Shown piece by piece: positions 27,595-36,628 of a DNA stretch of 64,000 nucleotides (the stretch's first letter is position 1; each line of letters starts with the position of its first letter). The position numbers were made by a program, and so were the translations under genes. The notes beneath the pieces are model-generated. The model was not told the DNA's origin, ran no database searches, and worked only from the letters and a program-made list of their open reading frames with translations. The DNA is from Aestuariibacter salexigens DSM 15300 (GTDB taxonomy: Bacteria; Pseudomonadota; Gammaproteobacteria; Enterobacterales; Alteromonadaceae). The stretch lies in assembly GCF_000429145.1 (NCBI RefSeq), contig NZ_AUBH01000007.1, positions 186,001 through 250,000 of the forward strand, given 5' to 3'.

Positions 27595-27614
27595 GGTAAT
27601 GCGTTGGCATTACC
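27595..27614 (+). terminator. Hairpin after the E1 operon, no T tract
   Basis: A perfect 8-base-pair stem GGTAATGC/GCATTACC with a GTTG loop lies 10 bases after the GNAT stop. The following bases (CTCTGTTGTG) do not form a T run, so it may be a processing or weak termination hairpin. Confidence 0.5.
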
Positions 27615-27804
27615 CTCTGTTGTGCGCTTTATGAAATGTGAATTGATGAAGTGAGTGTTTGTATAAAACGGCTAGCATATTTGCTGGTTTTAATATGGTC
27701 ATTCCTTTCACACTGCCTTTAATGGCAATTTTCCGGTACTATTGCGGGCTATTAAAAGTTTCAACATTGAAAGTGCCGCAGAGCACTGCGAAAGAGGACG
27801 TATT

Positions 27805-29397
27805 TTGTTGGCAGAGGATACTCAAAACACACAGAGTAACAACGCGCAAAGTGGTTTGTTCAATCGCTTTCTTGCGACCGTAGAATGGTTAGGAAATCTC
27901 CTTCCCCATCCCATTACCTTATTCGCCAGTCTGGCGTTTTTCATTGTCATATTGAGTGGCATTTTAGGCTACTTTGACGTCAGCGTTGCCGACCCTCGTC
28001 CGCTGGGCTCTTCGGGACGTGAAGCAGATGGTAGCATTGAAGTTATTTCGCTGATGAGCGCTGAGGGCTTACAGCGCATCGTTACTGGTCTGGTGACCAA
28101 CTTCACCGGCTTTGCACCGTTGGGAACGGTATTGGTTGCCCTGCTTGGGGTGTCAGTTGCAGAGCATTCAGGCCTGCTTTCAACCGCCATGCGGGCACTG
28201 GTAATGAACGCATCAAAGCGCGCAGTAACGGTGACTATCGTGTTCGCCGGTATTGTTTCCAACACGGCGTCAGAACTTGGTTACGTGGTACTGATTCCGC
28301 TCGCTGCGATGATTTTCCACTCTCTGGGACGCCATCCACTTGCAGGACTGGCTGCCGCATTTGCCGGTGTGTCTGGTGGATACAGCGCTAATCTGTTACT
28401 TGGAACTGTTGATCCGTTACTGTCCGGTATCACTGAAGCCGCTGCCCACATGATCGACCCAGATTATGTTGTCGGGCCCGAAGTGAACTGGTACTTCATG
28501 TTTATCAGTACGTTTGTGGTGTCCTTCATGGGTGCCCTTGTCACTGAAAAGATTGTCGAGCCAAGATTGGGTAAATATGACCCGAGCGAGGCATCTATCG
28601 ACCTGGGTGAGCAGAAAATGGAAGCCCCTACCAGCCAGGAGAAAAAAGCGCTGGCGTGGGCAGGTGTGGCATTCCTGCTGGTGTGTCTGGTACTGGCTGC
28701 TACGGTTGTGCCAGAAAACGGCATCTTGCGTCACCCTGAAACCGGAGAAGTTGCCGGCTCGCCGTTTTTGAAAGGCATTGTGGCGTTTATCTTCATCTCA
28801 TTCGCGATACCAGGCTTTGTTTACGGTCGCATCGCAGGCACCATGAAAAACGACCGGGACATTATCGACGCGATGTCCAAAAGCATGGGTTCAATGGGAC
28901 TTTACATCACGCTAGTGTTCTTCGCTGCGCAGTTCGTTGCCTTCTTCAAATGGACCAATCTGGGGACGGTACTGGCTGTAAAAGGCGCAGCCCTATTGCA
29001 GGCGCTGGGTCTGGATGGTCCTGAAGTGTTTATTCTGTTTATTCTGATGTGTGGTCTGGTTAACCTTTCACTGGGCAGCGCGTCAGCGCAGTGGGCAGTG
29101 ACGGCGCCTATCTTTGTACCCATGCTGATGTTGATTGGTTTCGCGCCAGAAGTGATACAGGCGGCCTATCGTATTGGCGATTCAGTCACTAACGTCATCT
29201 CGCCAATGATGAGCTATTTTGGACTGATCCTGGCGATTGCAACGCGTTATAAGAAAGATTTGGGTATGGGCACACTGATTGCGACCATGTTGCCGTATAG
29301 TATGGTGTTCATCGTTGGCTGGACCGCATTGTTCTACATCTGGGTATTCCTGCTGGGTATGCCTGTGGGTCCAGGTGCGGCAACCTACTTAGGATAG
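27805..29397 (+). CDS. AbgT family transporter
   Basis: The protein is about 530 residues and strongly hydrophobic, with some twelve membrane helices. It matches the AbgT family (p-aminobenzoyl-glutamate importers; some members export sulfonamides and other drugs). Family-like parts are NLLPHPITLFASLAFFIV, the APLGTVLVALLGVSVAEHSG segment, SNTASELGYVVLIPL and the PVGPG end. The start is uncertain: TTG at 27805 or 27808 follows AGAGGA, and the frame is open further upstream to 27742. Substrate cannot be decided. Confidence 0.9.
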   Translation: MLAEDTQNTQSNNAQSGLFNRFLATVEWLGNLLPHPITLFASLAFFIVILSGILGYFDVSVADPRPLGSSGREADGSIEVISLMSAEGLQRIVTGLVTNFTGFAPLGTVLVALLGVSVAEHSGLLSTAMRALVMNASKRAVTVTIVFAGIVSNTASELGYVVLIPLAAMIFHSLGRHPLAGLAAAFAGVSGGYSANLLLGTVDPLLSGITEAAAHMIDPDYVVGPEVNWYFMFISTFVVSFMGALVTEKIVEPRLGKYDPSEASIDLGEQKMEAPTSQEKKALAWAGVAFLLVCLVLAATVVPENGILRHPETGEVAGSPFLKGIVAFIFISFAIPGFVYGRIAGTMKNDRDIIDAMSKSMGSMGLYITLVFFAAQFVAFFKWTNLGTVLAVKGAALLQALGLDGPEVFILFILMCGLVNLSLGSASAQWAVTAPIFVPMLMLIGFAPEVIQAAYRIGDSVTNVISPMMSYFGLILAIATRYKKDLGMGTLIATMLPYSMVFIVGWTALFYIWVFLLGMPVGPGAATYLG

Positions 29398-29408
29398 AAA
29401 CAAACAGA

Positions 29409-29433
29409 GTTGGGCGGTTTATCGCCCAACTTT
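29409..29433 (+). terminator. Hairpin after the AbgT-family gene
   Basis: Stem GTTGGGCG/CGCCCAAC with a GTTTAT loop, followed by TTTGCC. A stable hairpin with a short T tract, so a probable terminator. Confidence 0.7.
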
Positions 29434-29501
29434 GCCTAACAACAGGTCCAAACAGGACGAGTTTTCGTATAGCCAGCCACACATAAAATACGAGAAACGC
29501 G

Positions 29502-30581
29502 ATGAAATACATTGGCAGTAAAGGCTTCTCTCACGGTCAGCGAGATAAAATCGGTGTACTTATTACCAATTTAGGTACGCCTGAAGCGCCGACTAAGCAG
29601 GCGCTTCGTCCCTATCTGAAAGAATTTCTGTCGGACCCAAGGGTGGTCGAAGTGCCGCGCCTGATATGGTGGTGCATTCTGAATCTGATTATTCTTAATG
29701 TGCGCCCGGCCAGATCTGCTGAAGCCTATGCTACTGTATGGACTGATGAAGGCTCGCCGCTGTTGACCCACACAAAAAATCAGGCGCAGGGGATCAGGGA
29801 ACGCTGTAAAACTCTGTATGGTGACGATGTGGTAGTCGATTTTGCCATGCGCTATGGCAAGCCAGCTATCGCTGACACCATTGAAAGCATGTTACAGCAG
29901 GGGGTAAGAAAACTGCTGGTACTGCCGATGTACCCGCAATACTGCGCTTCGACCACCGGCTCCACCTTTGACGCAATATCAGCGCTTTTTACCAAGCGTC
30001 GCTGGTTGCCGGACTTTCGCTTTATCAGCCATTATCATGATAATCCTGAATTTATTACCGTAATGGCGAATAAGATTCAGGCTCATTGGGATAAACATGG
30101 CCGAGCGGATAAACTGCTGTTTTCCTATCACGGTATCCCCAAACGCTATCTATTAAACGGTGACCCCTACCACTGCGAATGCCATAAAACGTCGCGCCTC
30201 ATCGCAGCAAAGCTGGGCCTGTCAGAAGCAGAGTATATGACGTCTTTCCAGTCGCGCTTTGGCCGCGAAGAATGGCTCAAACCCTATACCGATGAAACAC
30301 TTAAAAGCTTGCCTTCGCAGGGCATTAAGTCAGTGCAGGTGGTATGCCCTGGCTTTTCTGCTGATTGTCTTGAGACCATAGAAGAAATAGGCGAAGAGAA
30401 TCGCGAGTACTTTATGGAAGCTGGTGGCGAGCGCTATGAGTACATTGAAGCATTAAACAGTGATGCAGAACATCTGGATATGCTAACTAATCTGGTCAGG
30501 GACAATCTGCACGGCTGGGCATTGCAACATGGTGAAGAACATCGCCACCAGTTAGCTAAACGTCTGGGCGCAGAACAGTGA
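29502..30581 (+). CDS. hemH: Ferrochelatase
   Basis: HemH inserts Fe(II) into protoporphyrin IX, the last step of heme synthesis. The 359-residue protein has the GVLITNLGTPEAP start, the WTDEGSPLL segment, LPMYPQYCASTTGS, the SYHGIPKRY motif with the catalytic His (about 210-218), CPGFSADCLETIEEI and the later Glu/His-rich part. It is coupled to the next gene by a GTGA overlap. With hemE it is one of two heme genes in the window, not linked to each other. Confidence 0.97.
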   Translation: MKYIGSKGFSHGQRDKIGVLITNLGTPEAPTKQALRPYLKEFLSDPRVVEVPRLIWWCILNLIILNVRPARSAEAYATVWTDEGSPLLTHTKNQAQGIRERCKTLYGDDVVVDFAMRYGKPAIADTIESMLQQGVRKLLVLPMYPQYCASTTGSTFDAISALFTKRRWLPDFRFISHYHDNPEFITVMANKIQAHWDKHGRADKLLFSYHGIPKRYLLNGDPYHCECHKTSRLIAAKLGLSEAEYMTSFQSRFGREEWLKPYTDETLKSLPSQGIKSVQVVCPGFSADCLETIEEIGEENREYFMEAGGERYEYIEALNSDAEHLDMLTNLVRDNLHGWALQHGEEHRHQLAKRLGAEQ

Positions 30582-30988
30582 AAGAGGAGCTTTTTCGCGC
30601 GCCCGACGAACTGTTAAAGGCGCAATACCTGGCCAACATCACAGATACTGCCGTTCGTATTCCTTTACTGGGCGTAAAGGTCGGTCTGGACTTTCTCATT
30701 GGTCTTATCCCTGGAGTGGGTGATGCGATCATGCTTTTTGTAGCGTTTCGCATCGTGCAACTCGGTAAACGCATTGGTGTGCCTAAACCCCTGTTGAAGA
30801 AAATGGTGCGCAACTGCCTTGTCGACTTTGGTCTGGGATTTATTCCCGTTGTCGGCGACCTGGTGGATATTTTCTACAAGGCGAATCGGACCAACGTGAG
30901 AATAATGGAACGCTGGTGGGTTGAGCAAAACAAAGCTCGCCTTGATGCGCAGACGCAACAACAACTTGCCAGCTGGGAAGTGGATTAA
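30578..30988 (+). CDS. DUF4112 domain protein
   Basis: The 136-residue protein matches the DUF4112 family. It has VRIPLLGVKVGLDFLIGLIPGVGDAIMLF (about 27-55) with the GLIPGVGD signature, and a second copy-like segment DFGLGFIPVVGDLVDIFYKAN (about 83-103). Two hydrophobic helices suggest membrane association. The function is unknown. It starts at a GTG overlapping the hemH stop by 4 bases and converges on the next gene with overlapping stops. Confidence 0.88.
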   Translation: MKEELFRAPDELLKAQYLANITDTAVRIPLLGVKVGLDFLIGLIPGVGDAIMLFVAFRIVQLGKRIGVPKPLLKKMVRNCLVDFGLGFIPVVGDLVDIFYKANRTNVRIMERWWVEQNKARLDAQTQQQLASWEVD

Positions 30989-31341
30989 ACGGCGTATTGA
31001 CGCAACATTTCAATGTCTACCACGTTAAGACACGCTTTATTGCAGGCTTCCAGTATAACAGGTGGTGCCACACCGGCACGCTCTGCCTCAAGCCAGCGAG
31101 CCGCGCACAGGCACCATTTATCACCTGCCTTCAGGCCCGGAAAAGAATACTCCGGTCGCGCACTGATAAGGTCGTTGCCGCGGGATAGAGAGAAGTGTAA
31201 AAATGCATCGGTCATCACAGCACAGACACTATGGCTGCCGTAGTCACTGGCTGGTACATGGCAAAACCCTTCGCGGGTATAGCCACCATTGTGACAACAC
31301 AGTTTTAGGGGCTTCCCCAATACATTTTGTTCATTGGCCAT
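30985..31341 (-). CDS. DUF2237 family protein
   Basis: From the ATG at 31341 the product is 118 residues and matches DUF2237 proteins: MANEQNVLGKPL, CCHNGGYTREGFC (about 13-25), DYGSHSVCAVMTDAFL, SRGNDL, GDKWCLCAARWLEAERAGVAPPV and the end with NKACLN. Several conserved cysteines could bind a metal. Function is unknown for the family. The frame extends upstream into ubiG, but the family N-terminus and a GGAGG fit the chosen start. Divergent from ubiG. Confidence 0.87.
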   Translation of the reverse strand: MANEQNVLGKPLKLCCHNGGYTREGFCHVPASDYGSHSVCAVMTDAFLHFSLSRGNDLISARPEYSFPGLKAGDKWCLCAARWLEAERAGVAPPVILEACNKACLNVVDIEMLRQYAV

Positions 31342-31411
31342 ACGTGGTCTAAACCTCCGTGATTTTCGTAACTTTGTTACTTGTCGTCTGTTAACCAGGT
31401 TCAAATGAATT

Positions 31412-32179
31412 ATGTTGGATAAAAGTGAGTTAAGCGACCCGATTTCGCAACACAATTCAGTTTCTGCTGAGGAAGTGAAGCGCTTTGATTCGTTGGCGGA
31501 GAGCTGGTGGGACCCAAACGGGAAGTATAAAACTGCGCTGCTGTTTAACCAGGCACGTCTCAGTTATATGGTGCCGCAGATATGTCGACACTTCGACCGT
31601 GATGTTCAATCAGACAAGCCTCTTGATGGACTCAGCGTTGTCGATATCGGCAGTGGTGGTGGCCTTATCAGTGAGCCATTGGCTGCAAAAGGGGCAAACG
31701 TGCTTGGCGTAGATCCAAGTGCGATGAGCGTTGAAGTGGCGCGTCGTCATGCGCTGAAATCAGCCGTGAATGTCGAGTATAGACATTGTCTGGCGGAGTC
31801 TTTGGTTAACGAAGGACAACAGTTTGATATCGTGATCAATGCTGAGGTGGTTGAGCACGTCCCCGATCAGCAAGCTCTGATAGGACAATGCTGCCAGCTG
31901 GTTAAACCCGGAGGCATGCTTATTCTGGCGACTTTAAACCGCACGTTCCTGTCCTATTTGGTTGCCATTATTGGTGCGGAATATGTACTGAGGTATCTCC
32001 CTGTGGGCACTCACAGCTGGAAAAAGTTCGTGAAACCCTCAGAGCTACAGGCCTGGTCTGCAAAGCATGGTCTGGTATTACAGACTCAAACAGGCATGAA
32101 GTTTAATCCTTTGTCACAGAAGTGGAGTTTTACCAAGCGGATGCCAGTAAATTACGTGCAGTGCTATCGTAAATCTTAG
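31412..32179 (+). CDS. ubiG: Ubiquinone biosynthesis O-methyltransferase UbiG
   Basis: UbiG carries out both O-methylations in ubiquinone synthesis. The 255-residue SAM-dependent methyltransferase has the UbiG N-terminus (EEVKRFDSLAESWWDPNGKYK, about 20-40), the SAM motif VVDIGSGGGLISEPLAAKGA (about 75-94), VLGVDPS, the EVVEHVPD motif and the LNRTFLSYL segment. Near-complete match to the family. Confidence 0.95.
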   Translation: MLDKSELSDPISQHNSVSAEEVKRFDSLAESWWDPNGKYKTALLFNQARLSYMVPQICRHFDRDVQSDKPLDGLSVVDIGSGGGLISEPLAAKGANVLGVDPSAMSVEVARRHALKSAVNVEYRHCLAESLVNEGQQFDIVINAEVVEHVPDQQALIGQCCQLVKPGGMLILATLNRTFLSYLVAIIGAEYVLRYLPVGTHSWKKFVKPSELQAWSAKHGLVLQTQTGMKFNPLSQKWSFTKRMPVNYVQCYRKS

Positions 32180-32282
32180 CTATAAAAAGCAGCCCGTCCG
32201 GTTACTAAAAATTCACTATCCACATATTGATTATCTGTACCGCAATACACATATTCACGGTAAATATTGTGGAGTGAGATTG

Positions 32283-33155
32283 ATGCTTCGAATTGCCCTG
32301 TTTCTCGGTACTAATATGGCCATTTTAGTATTGCTTAGCCTCACGTTTAGTCTTTTGGGGATAGAAGGTCTGTTATATCAGAACGGTGTTGATCTGAACT
32401 TACAGGCACTGTTGGTCTATTCGGCGGTGATCGGGTTTAGTGGCGCCTTTATTTCCTTATTGCTCTCCAAATTCCTGGCCAAAAAGTCGATGGGTGTGTA
32501 TGTCATTACACAGCCCCGCAATGCCACCGAAAGCTGGTTGCTGAACACTGTGAAACGACAGGCCAGTCAGGCCGGTATTGGCATGCCTGAAGTGGGTATA
32601 TTCGATAACCCTTCTCCGAATGCTTTTGCTACCGGCTGGAGTCGAAACAATTCACTTGTTGCGGTGAGTACCGGGTTGTTGCAGGGTATGCGTCAGGAGG
32701 AAGTTGAAGCTGTTCTGGCGCACGAAGTTAGTCATGTAGCTAATGGCGATATGGTCACTATGACGCTATTGCAGGGCGTCATGAATACCTTCGTGGTATT
32801 TTTATCCAGAGTAATTGGGCACATCGTCGATCGTGTCGTCTTTAAAGTCGAGCGGGGACATGGACCAGCATTCTGGATAGTGTCTTTTGTTGCCGAAATC
32901 ATTCTTGGCTTCCTGGCTATGATGATTGTCATGTGGTTTTCTCGCTACCGCGAGTTTCGTGCAGATGCGGGAGGAGCTGCGCTGGCGGGCAAACAAAATA
33001 TGGCAGCGGCTTTAAAACGATTGAAAAGCTATCAGGGCGGTGCACCGCTACCGGATGAAATGGCCGCGTTTGCCATTAGCGCTGGTAAAGTACAGGCTCT
33101 GTTTGCCAGCCACCCACCACTGGATGACCGAATCAGAGCGTTACAGCAGGTTTAG
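32283..33155 (+). CDS. htpX: Zinc metalloprotease HtpX
   Basis: HtpX is an inner-membrane protease of membrane protein quality control. From the ATG at 32283 the protein is 290 residues and begins MLRIALFLGTN, matching the family. It has two N-terminal membrane helices (about 4-25 and 33-55), the active site HEVSHVANGD (about 139-148), two further helices near 160-210 and the FRADAGGAALAG motif with the third zinc ligand. GGAG at 32270 fits the ATG at 32283 better than the frame's upstream GTG at 32274. It is followed by a repeat element. Confidence 0.95.
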   Translation: MLRIALFLGTNMAILVLLSLTFSLLGIEGLLYQNGVDLNLQALLVYSAVIGFSGAFISLLLSKFLAKKSMGVYVITQPRNATESWLLNTVKRQASQAGIGMPEVGIFDNPSPNAFATGWSRNNSLVAVSTGLLQGMRQEEVEAVLAHEVSHVANGDMVTMTLLQGVMNTFVVFLSRVIGHIVDRVVFKVERGHGPAFWIVSFVAEIILGFLAMMIVMWFSRYREFRADAGGAALAGKQNMAAALKRLKSYQGGAPLPDEMAAFAISAGKVQALFASHPPLDDRIRALQQV

Positions 33156-33258
33156 ATGCCGGACAGGGGCTACGCCCCTTCCGGCATGACAGTTGTTGGT
33201 GGGCTCTGCCCTTTCCGGCATGACACTCGTCGTAGGCTCCGTCTTTTCCGGCGCGACT
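33156..33258. repeat. REP-like hairpin and degenerate 33-34-base tandem repeat
   Basis: A large hairpin starts right after the htpX stop. ATGCCGGA (33156-33163) pairs with TCCGGCAT (33180-33187), and inside it GGGGC pairs with GCCCC around a TAC loop. The right arm motif TTCCGGCATGACA then recurs at 33179, 33213 and, changed, at 33246, a period of 33-34 bases, with further small palindromes (GGGCTCTGCCC) between copies. It looks like a REP-type extragenic palindromic array. It could also serve as terminator or RNA-stabilising structure for htpX. Confidence 0.75.
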
Positions 33259-33333
33259 ATTTGTGGAGCAGTTGCTTATCCCCACCGTTACACTTTATCC
33301 TTAGCTTTAGACTTATCAGCGGCTGAAACAATA

Positions 33334-33942
33334 ATGAAAATATACGACACCAAAACCGCCCCTACACCGCGCCGCGTGCGCATCTTTCTAGCCGAGAAAG
33401 GCATAGACATGGAGTATGTTCAGGTTGACCTGGCGAAGGGAGAAAACCTCTCTCCTGAAATGCGCGCCAAGAACCCCATTGGCAAAATTCCCATTCTGGA
33501 GCTTGATGACGGTACCTGTGTTTCCGAGTCTGATGCAATATGCACCTATTTTGAAGCGCTGCATCCACAACCCTCTTTAATGGGCACCTTGCCGCTAGAA
33601 AAAGCCATCATCTCCCAGTGGCAAAGGCAGGTAGAGATGGGATTATTTATGCAGGTAGGCATGTGTTTCCAGCACACGTCAGGGTATTTTAAAGATCGTA
33701 TGACACCGGTTCCTGAGTTTGGTAAGGAAGCCGGAAAGAATGCAGCTAAGTTTATGTCCTTGCTGAATAAACGACTGGCAGAGTCGCCATTTATTGCCGG
33801 AGACAAATTCAGTATCGCCGATATTACTGCACTATGCGCAATTGATTTCGCACGAGTCGTGGATATTCGTATTAACCCTGAGCATGAGCACCTATTGCGC
33901 TGGCACGCAGAAGTCAGTGCCAGACCAAGCGCTAAGGCCTGA
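33334..33942 (+). CDS. Glutathione S-transferase family protein
   Basis: From the ATG at 33334 the protein is 202 residues, the normal GST length. The N-terminal thioredoxin-like domain has KIYDTKTAPTPRRVRIFLAEKG, the cis-Pro region GKIPILELDDG (about 49-59) and the ESDAICTYFE motif that binds glutathione. The C-terminal helical domain contains FIAGDKFSIADITALCAIDFA (about 153-173). An extension of the frame upstream to 33193 runs through the repeat element and is judged non-coding. Converges on the DNA ligase gene. Confidence 0.92.
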   Translation: MKIYDTKTAPTPRRVRIFLAEKGIDMEYVQVDLAKGENLSPEMRAKNPIGKIPILELDDGTCVSESDAICTYFEALHPQPSLMGTLPLEKAIISQWQRQVEMGLFMQVGMCFQHTSGYFKDRMTPVPEFGKEAGKNAAKFMSLLNKRLAESPFIAGDKFSIADITALCAIDFARVVDIRINPEHEHLLRWHAEVSARPSAKA

Positions 33943-33948
33943 GCTGAT

Positions 33949-35529
33949 CTACAGGATCATCTTTTTCAGCGTATCAAGCTGGTCAGCTTCTGCGGCCGGC
34001 TTGTCCCAACGAATACGATGAACTCTGGGAAAACGCATTGCGACCCCTGATTTGTGACGTTTCGAGTAATGCACTGAGTCAAAGGCCAACTCAACCACCA
34101 GTGCTTTCTCCACTTCTCTGACGGGGCCAAATCGCCCCACGGCATGATTCCGTACCCAACGGTCTAATTTTTTGAGCTCTTCATCACTGAAGCCAGAGTA
34201 TGCTTTTCCGACAGGCAGCAGTTGATTCCCATCCCATAGACCAAACGTATAGTCTGAATAATAGGATGAGCGTTTACCATGGCCGCGCTGGGCATACATC
34301 ATGACAGTGTCGATGACTTTTGCATCTCTTTTCCATTTATACCAATTTCCTTTTGGTCTTCCTGGAATGTAAGTACTCGCTCTTCTTTTAAGCATCAGAC
34401 CTTCGATGTTGCCATTACTGTCATCGCTTGCTTGTTGGCGCAGCTTCGCGAGCTCGTCCATATCGTCAAAATCAATACTTGGTGACGGAATGATTTGACC
34501 ATGTTTTTGCTGCGCAAGCATGCTAAATAATCGAGACTGACGTTCAACAAGCGACAGCGACGTCAGATCTTCACCGTCTATTGATAACGCATCGTATGCA
34601 ACGATGGCGACCGGATAGGTCTGTTGGAGTTTCTTCGACGGTTTCTTCTTGTTCAGTCGCTGTTGCAGCTCATTGAAACTGCCAAATTTGCCATTCCGGT
34701 AGACCATTAGCTCACCGTCGATGACGGCGTTTATTTCTATATCTTGCAGTAAATCAGGGAAGCTGTGACTGATGTCATCGCCGGTCCGGGAAAACAGAGC
34801 CTTGCCGGTCGATCTGCTCACAAGCTGAGTGCGAATGCCATCATATTTCCACTCTGCCTGCCATTCATCAGGCACAATGCTCTGCAACTCACCCTGTTCA
34901 ATAGGGTGGGAAAGCATCAATGGATGGAACACCACTCTGTCAGATACGTCTGGCTTGTCGGTGTGGCCCTCTAACCAGTCAAATAGTTCAGTGTAGGGCG
35001 CTTTGAGTCCATGCCAGACGCCTTCGATTTGTTCAATACTCACATTGCCATATTCGGCCAGAGTGCGCTTGACCAGCCTGGTGGACATGCCAATACGCAA
35101 TCCGCCTGTTCCTATCTTGAGCAACGCCCAGCGTTGACTGGCCGTCATGTGCTCTAGTAACCCAGCCAGATACTCGGCCTTATCAGACTTACTCCGACTT
35201 GAAAATTCATCCAACAATTCGGTAAGCGAGGGTAGACCGGATTCAGCCTTTTGAGGTGAATCCGGCCACATATGGGCGATGGTTTCACTCATTTCTCCGA
35301 CATAGTCATAGCTGATGGCAAAAAGCTCAGGATCGACACGTTCTGCCATTAAGTCTTTGAGCTGACTACGGGTAAACAGCTTGGTTTCCAGTGTTCCTGC
35401 AACAATGGCCAGTGCCCAGCCTCGTTCAGGATCTGCTGTCGTACGCAGGTAGTCCTGCAACAGCAAAGATTTGGCGTTTGTGCTGGAGGTAAAATACAGC
35501 CGGTCTAATAATTCACAGAATGCTTTCAT
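33949..35529 (-). CDS. ATP-dependent DNA ligase of the ligase-associated repair cassette
   Basis: The 526-residue protein is an ATP-dependent DNA ligase with the three-part build: an N-terminal DNA-binding domain (about 1-200), a nucleotidyl-transferase domain starting with motif I EWKYDGIR (Lys228 would carry AMP; about 226-233), motifs RTGDD, VIDGELM, YDAL, EGLMLKR and YKWKRD, and an OB-fold C-terminal domain. It matches the bacterial ligase (DNA_lig_bact type) found with an exonuclease, helicase and phosphoesterase. It overlaps the exonuclease gene by one base. Distinct from the NAD-dependent LigA, which is not in this window. Confidence 0.94.
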   Translation of the reverse strand: MKAFCELLDRLYFTSSTNAKSLLLQDYLRTTADPERGWALAIVAGTLETKLFTRSQLKDLMAERVDPELFAISYDYVGEMSETIAHMWPDSPQKAESGLPSLTELLDEFSSRSKSDKAEYLAGLLEHMTASQRWALLKIGTGGLRIGMSTRLVKRTLAEYGNVSIEQIEGVWHGLKAPYTELFDWLEGHTDKPDVSDRVVFHPLMLSHPIEQGELQSIVPDEWQAEWKYDGIRTQLVSRSTGKALFSRTGDDISHSFPDLLQDIEINAVIDGELMVYRNGKFGSFNELQQRLNKKKPSKKLQQTYPVAIVAYDALSIDGEDLTSLSLVERQSRLFSMLAQQKHGQIIPSPSIDFDDMDELAKLRQQASDDSNGNIEGLMLKRRASTYIPGRPKGNWYKWKRDAKVIDTVMMYAQRGHGKRSSYYSDYTFGLWDGNQLLPVGKAYSGFSDEELKKLDRWVRNHAVGRFGPVREVEKALVVELAFDSVHYSKRHKSGVAMRFPRVHRIRWDKPAAEADQLDTLKKMIL

Positions 35530-36542
35530 TAACTGCTGTCATCCTCTTCATATCCCACCAGAGACAGCGCCTGCGCTTTAAAGCCCATTTTCCTGGCCTG
35601 ATGTAGCAGTGCATCTTCACGACCGTGAGTCACCCACACCTCGGGTGCGTTGACGTCTTGCAAGGTTCGCAGCAGTTCCGGCCAATCCGCGTGGTCGGAG
35701 ATGATCAGCGGCAACTCAGCTCTACGTTGTTTACTACGAGCGCGAATCTGCATCCAGCCTGATGCCATACAGGTAAGCACATTTGGTAATTTCCTAGACC
35801 AACGGTCGGCCAATGCGGAGGGAGGAGCCAATACAATTTCGCCTGCCAGTGTGCGCAAATCTGCAACGTCACTGACGGCGATGAGTTCACCAAAATTAAA
35901 CCCGTAGTCAATGTAGAGATCACAGAGCTTGCTCAGTGCGCCATGTAAAAAAACCGGTTTCTCGTATCCTGCATCACGCAGGGCTAATAACACACGCTGA
36001 CACTTTCCCAGTGCATATACGCCGACCAGATGGCAGCGCTCTGGAAACAGCGATAATGAACTGAGCAACTTTTTCATTTCATGGCGGATATCCGGGTGTT
36101 TGAAAACCGGTAGCCCAAAGGTGGCTTCGGTAACGAAGACATCACAATCAACTGGTTCAAACGGCTCACAGGTAGGGTCAGGCGTACGCTTGTAGTCACC
36201 GGCAAATACCACTGTTTTGTTGGCATGAGTAATGGCTGCCTGCGCACTGCCGAGGATATGTCCAGCAGGATAAAAGGTCAGGGTCGATTCGCCAATATCC
36301 ACGGTTTTTCGATAAGGGATAGGGCGAATAAAACGCGCGTGATCCTGACCATATCGGGTTGCCATTATCGCCAGGGTCTCAGGTGTAGCATAGACGTGCT
36401 TATGACCTGCTCTGGCATGATCGGCATGGCCATGAGTGATGATTGCGTGCTCGACCGGCTGCATAGGGTCAATGTATGCACTGGCCGGTTTGACCAACAG
36501 GCCCTGAGGTTGTTTGACTATCCACTCTGCAGGCGTCGACAT
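35529..36542 (-). CDS. Ligase-associated metallo-beta-lactamase-fold DNA exonuclease
   Basis: The 337-residue protein is a beta-CASP-like metallo-beta-lactamase-fold nuclease of the ligase-associated exonuclease family. It has ITHGHADHARAG (HxHxDH, about 35-46), the YPAGHILGSAQ motif, VFAGDYKRTPDPTCEPFEP, TEATFG and the late SDHADWPEL. It is related to archaeal and eukaryotic CPSF/SNM1 nucleases. It likely processes DNA ends for the ligase. Co-directional and overlapping with the ligase, and divergent from the helicase with 86 bases between starts. Confidence 0.93.
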   Translation of the reverse strand: MSTPAEWIVKQPQGLLVKPASAYIDPMQPVEHAIITHGHADHARAGHKHVYATPETLAIMATRYGQDHARFIRPIPYRKTVDIGESTLTFYPAGHILGSAQAAITHANKTVVFAGDYKRTPDPTCEPFEPVDCDVFVTEATFGLPVFKHPDIRHEMKKLLSSLSLFPERCHLVGVYALGKCQRVLLALRDAGYEKPVFLHGALSKLCDLYIDYGFNFGELIAVSDVADLRTLAGEIVLAPPSALADRWSRKLPNVLTCMASGWMQIRARSKQRRAELPLIISDHADWPELLRTLQDVNAPEVWVTHGREDALLHQARKMGFKAQALSLVGYEEDDSS

Positions 36543-36628
36543 AATGCTCGTTGTTAAAACACAGTGCTGAACAATACGCAGTGACAGATGCCAGTGATCA
36601 AATAGCGAAAAATTCAGTAAATATCGTT

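Noticed and set aside
33193-33333. N-terminal extension of the GST
   Set aside because: It translates the REP-like repeats; the family N-terminus starts at 33334.
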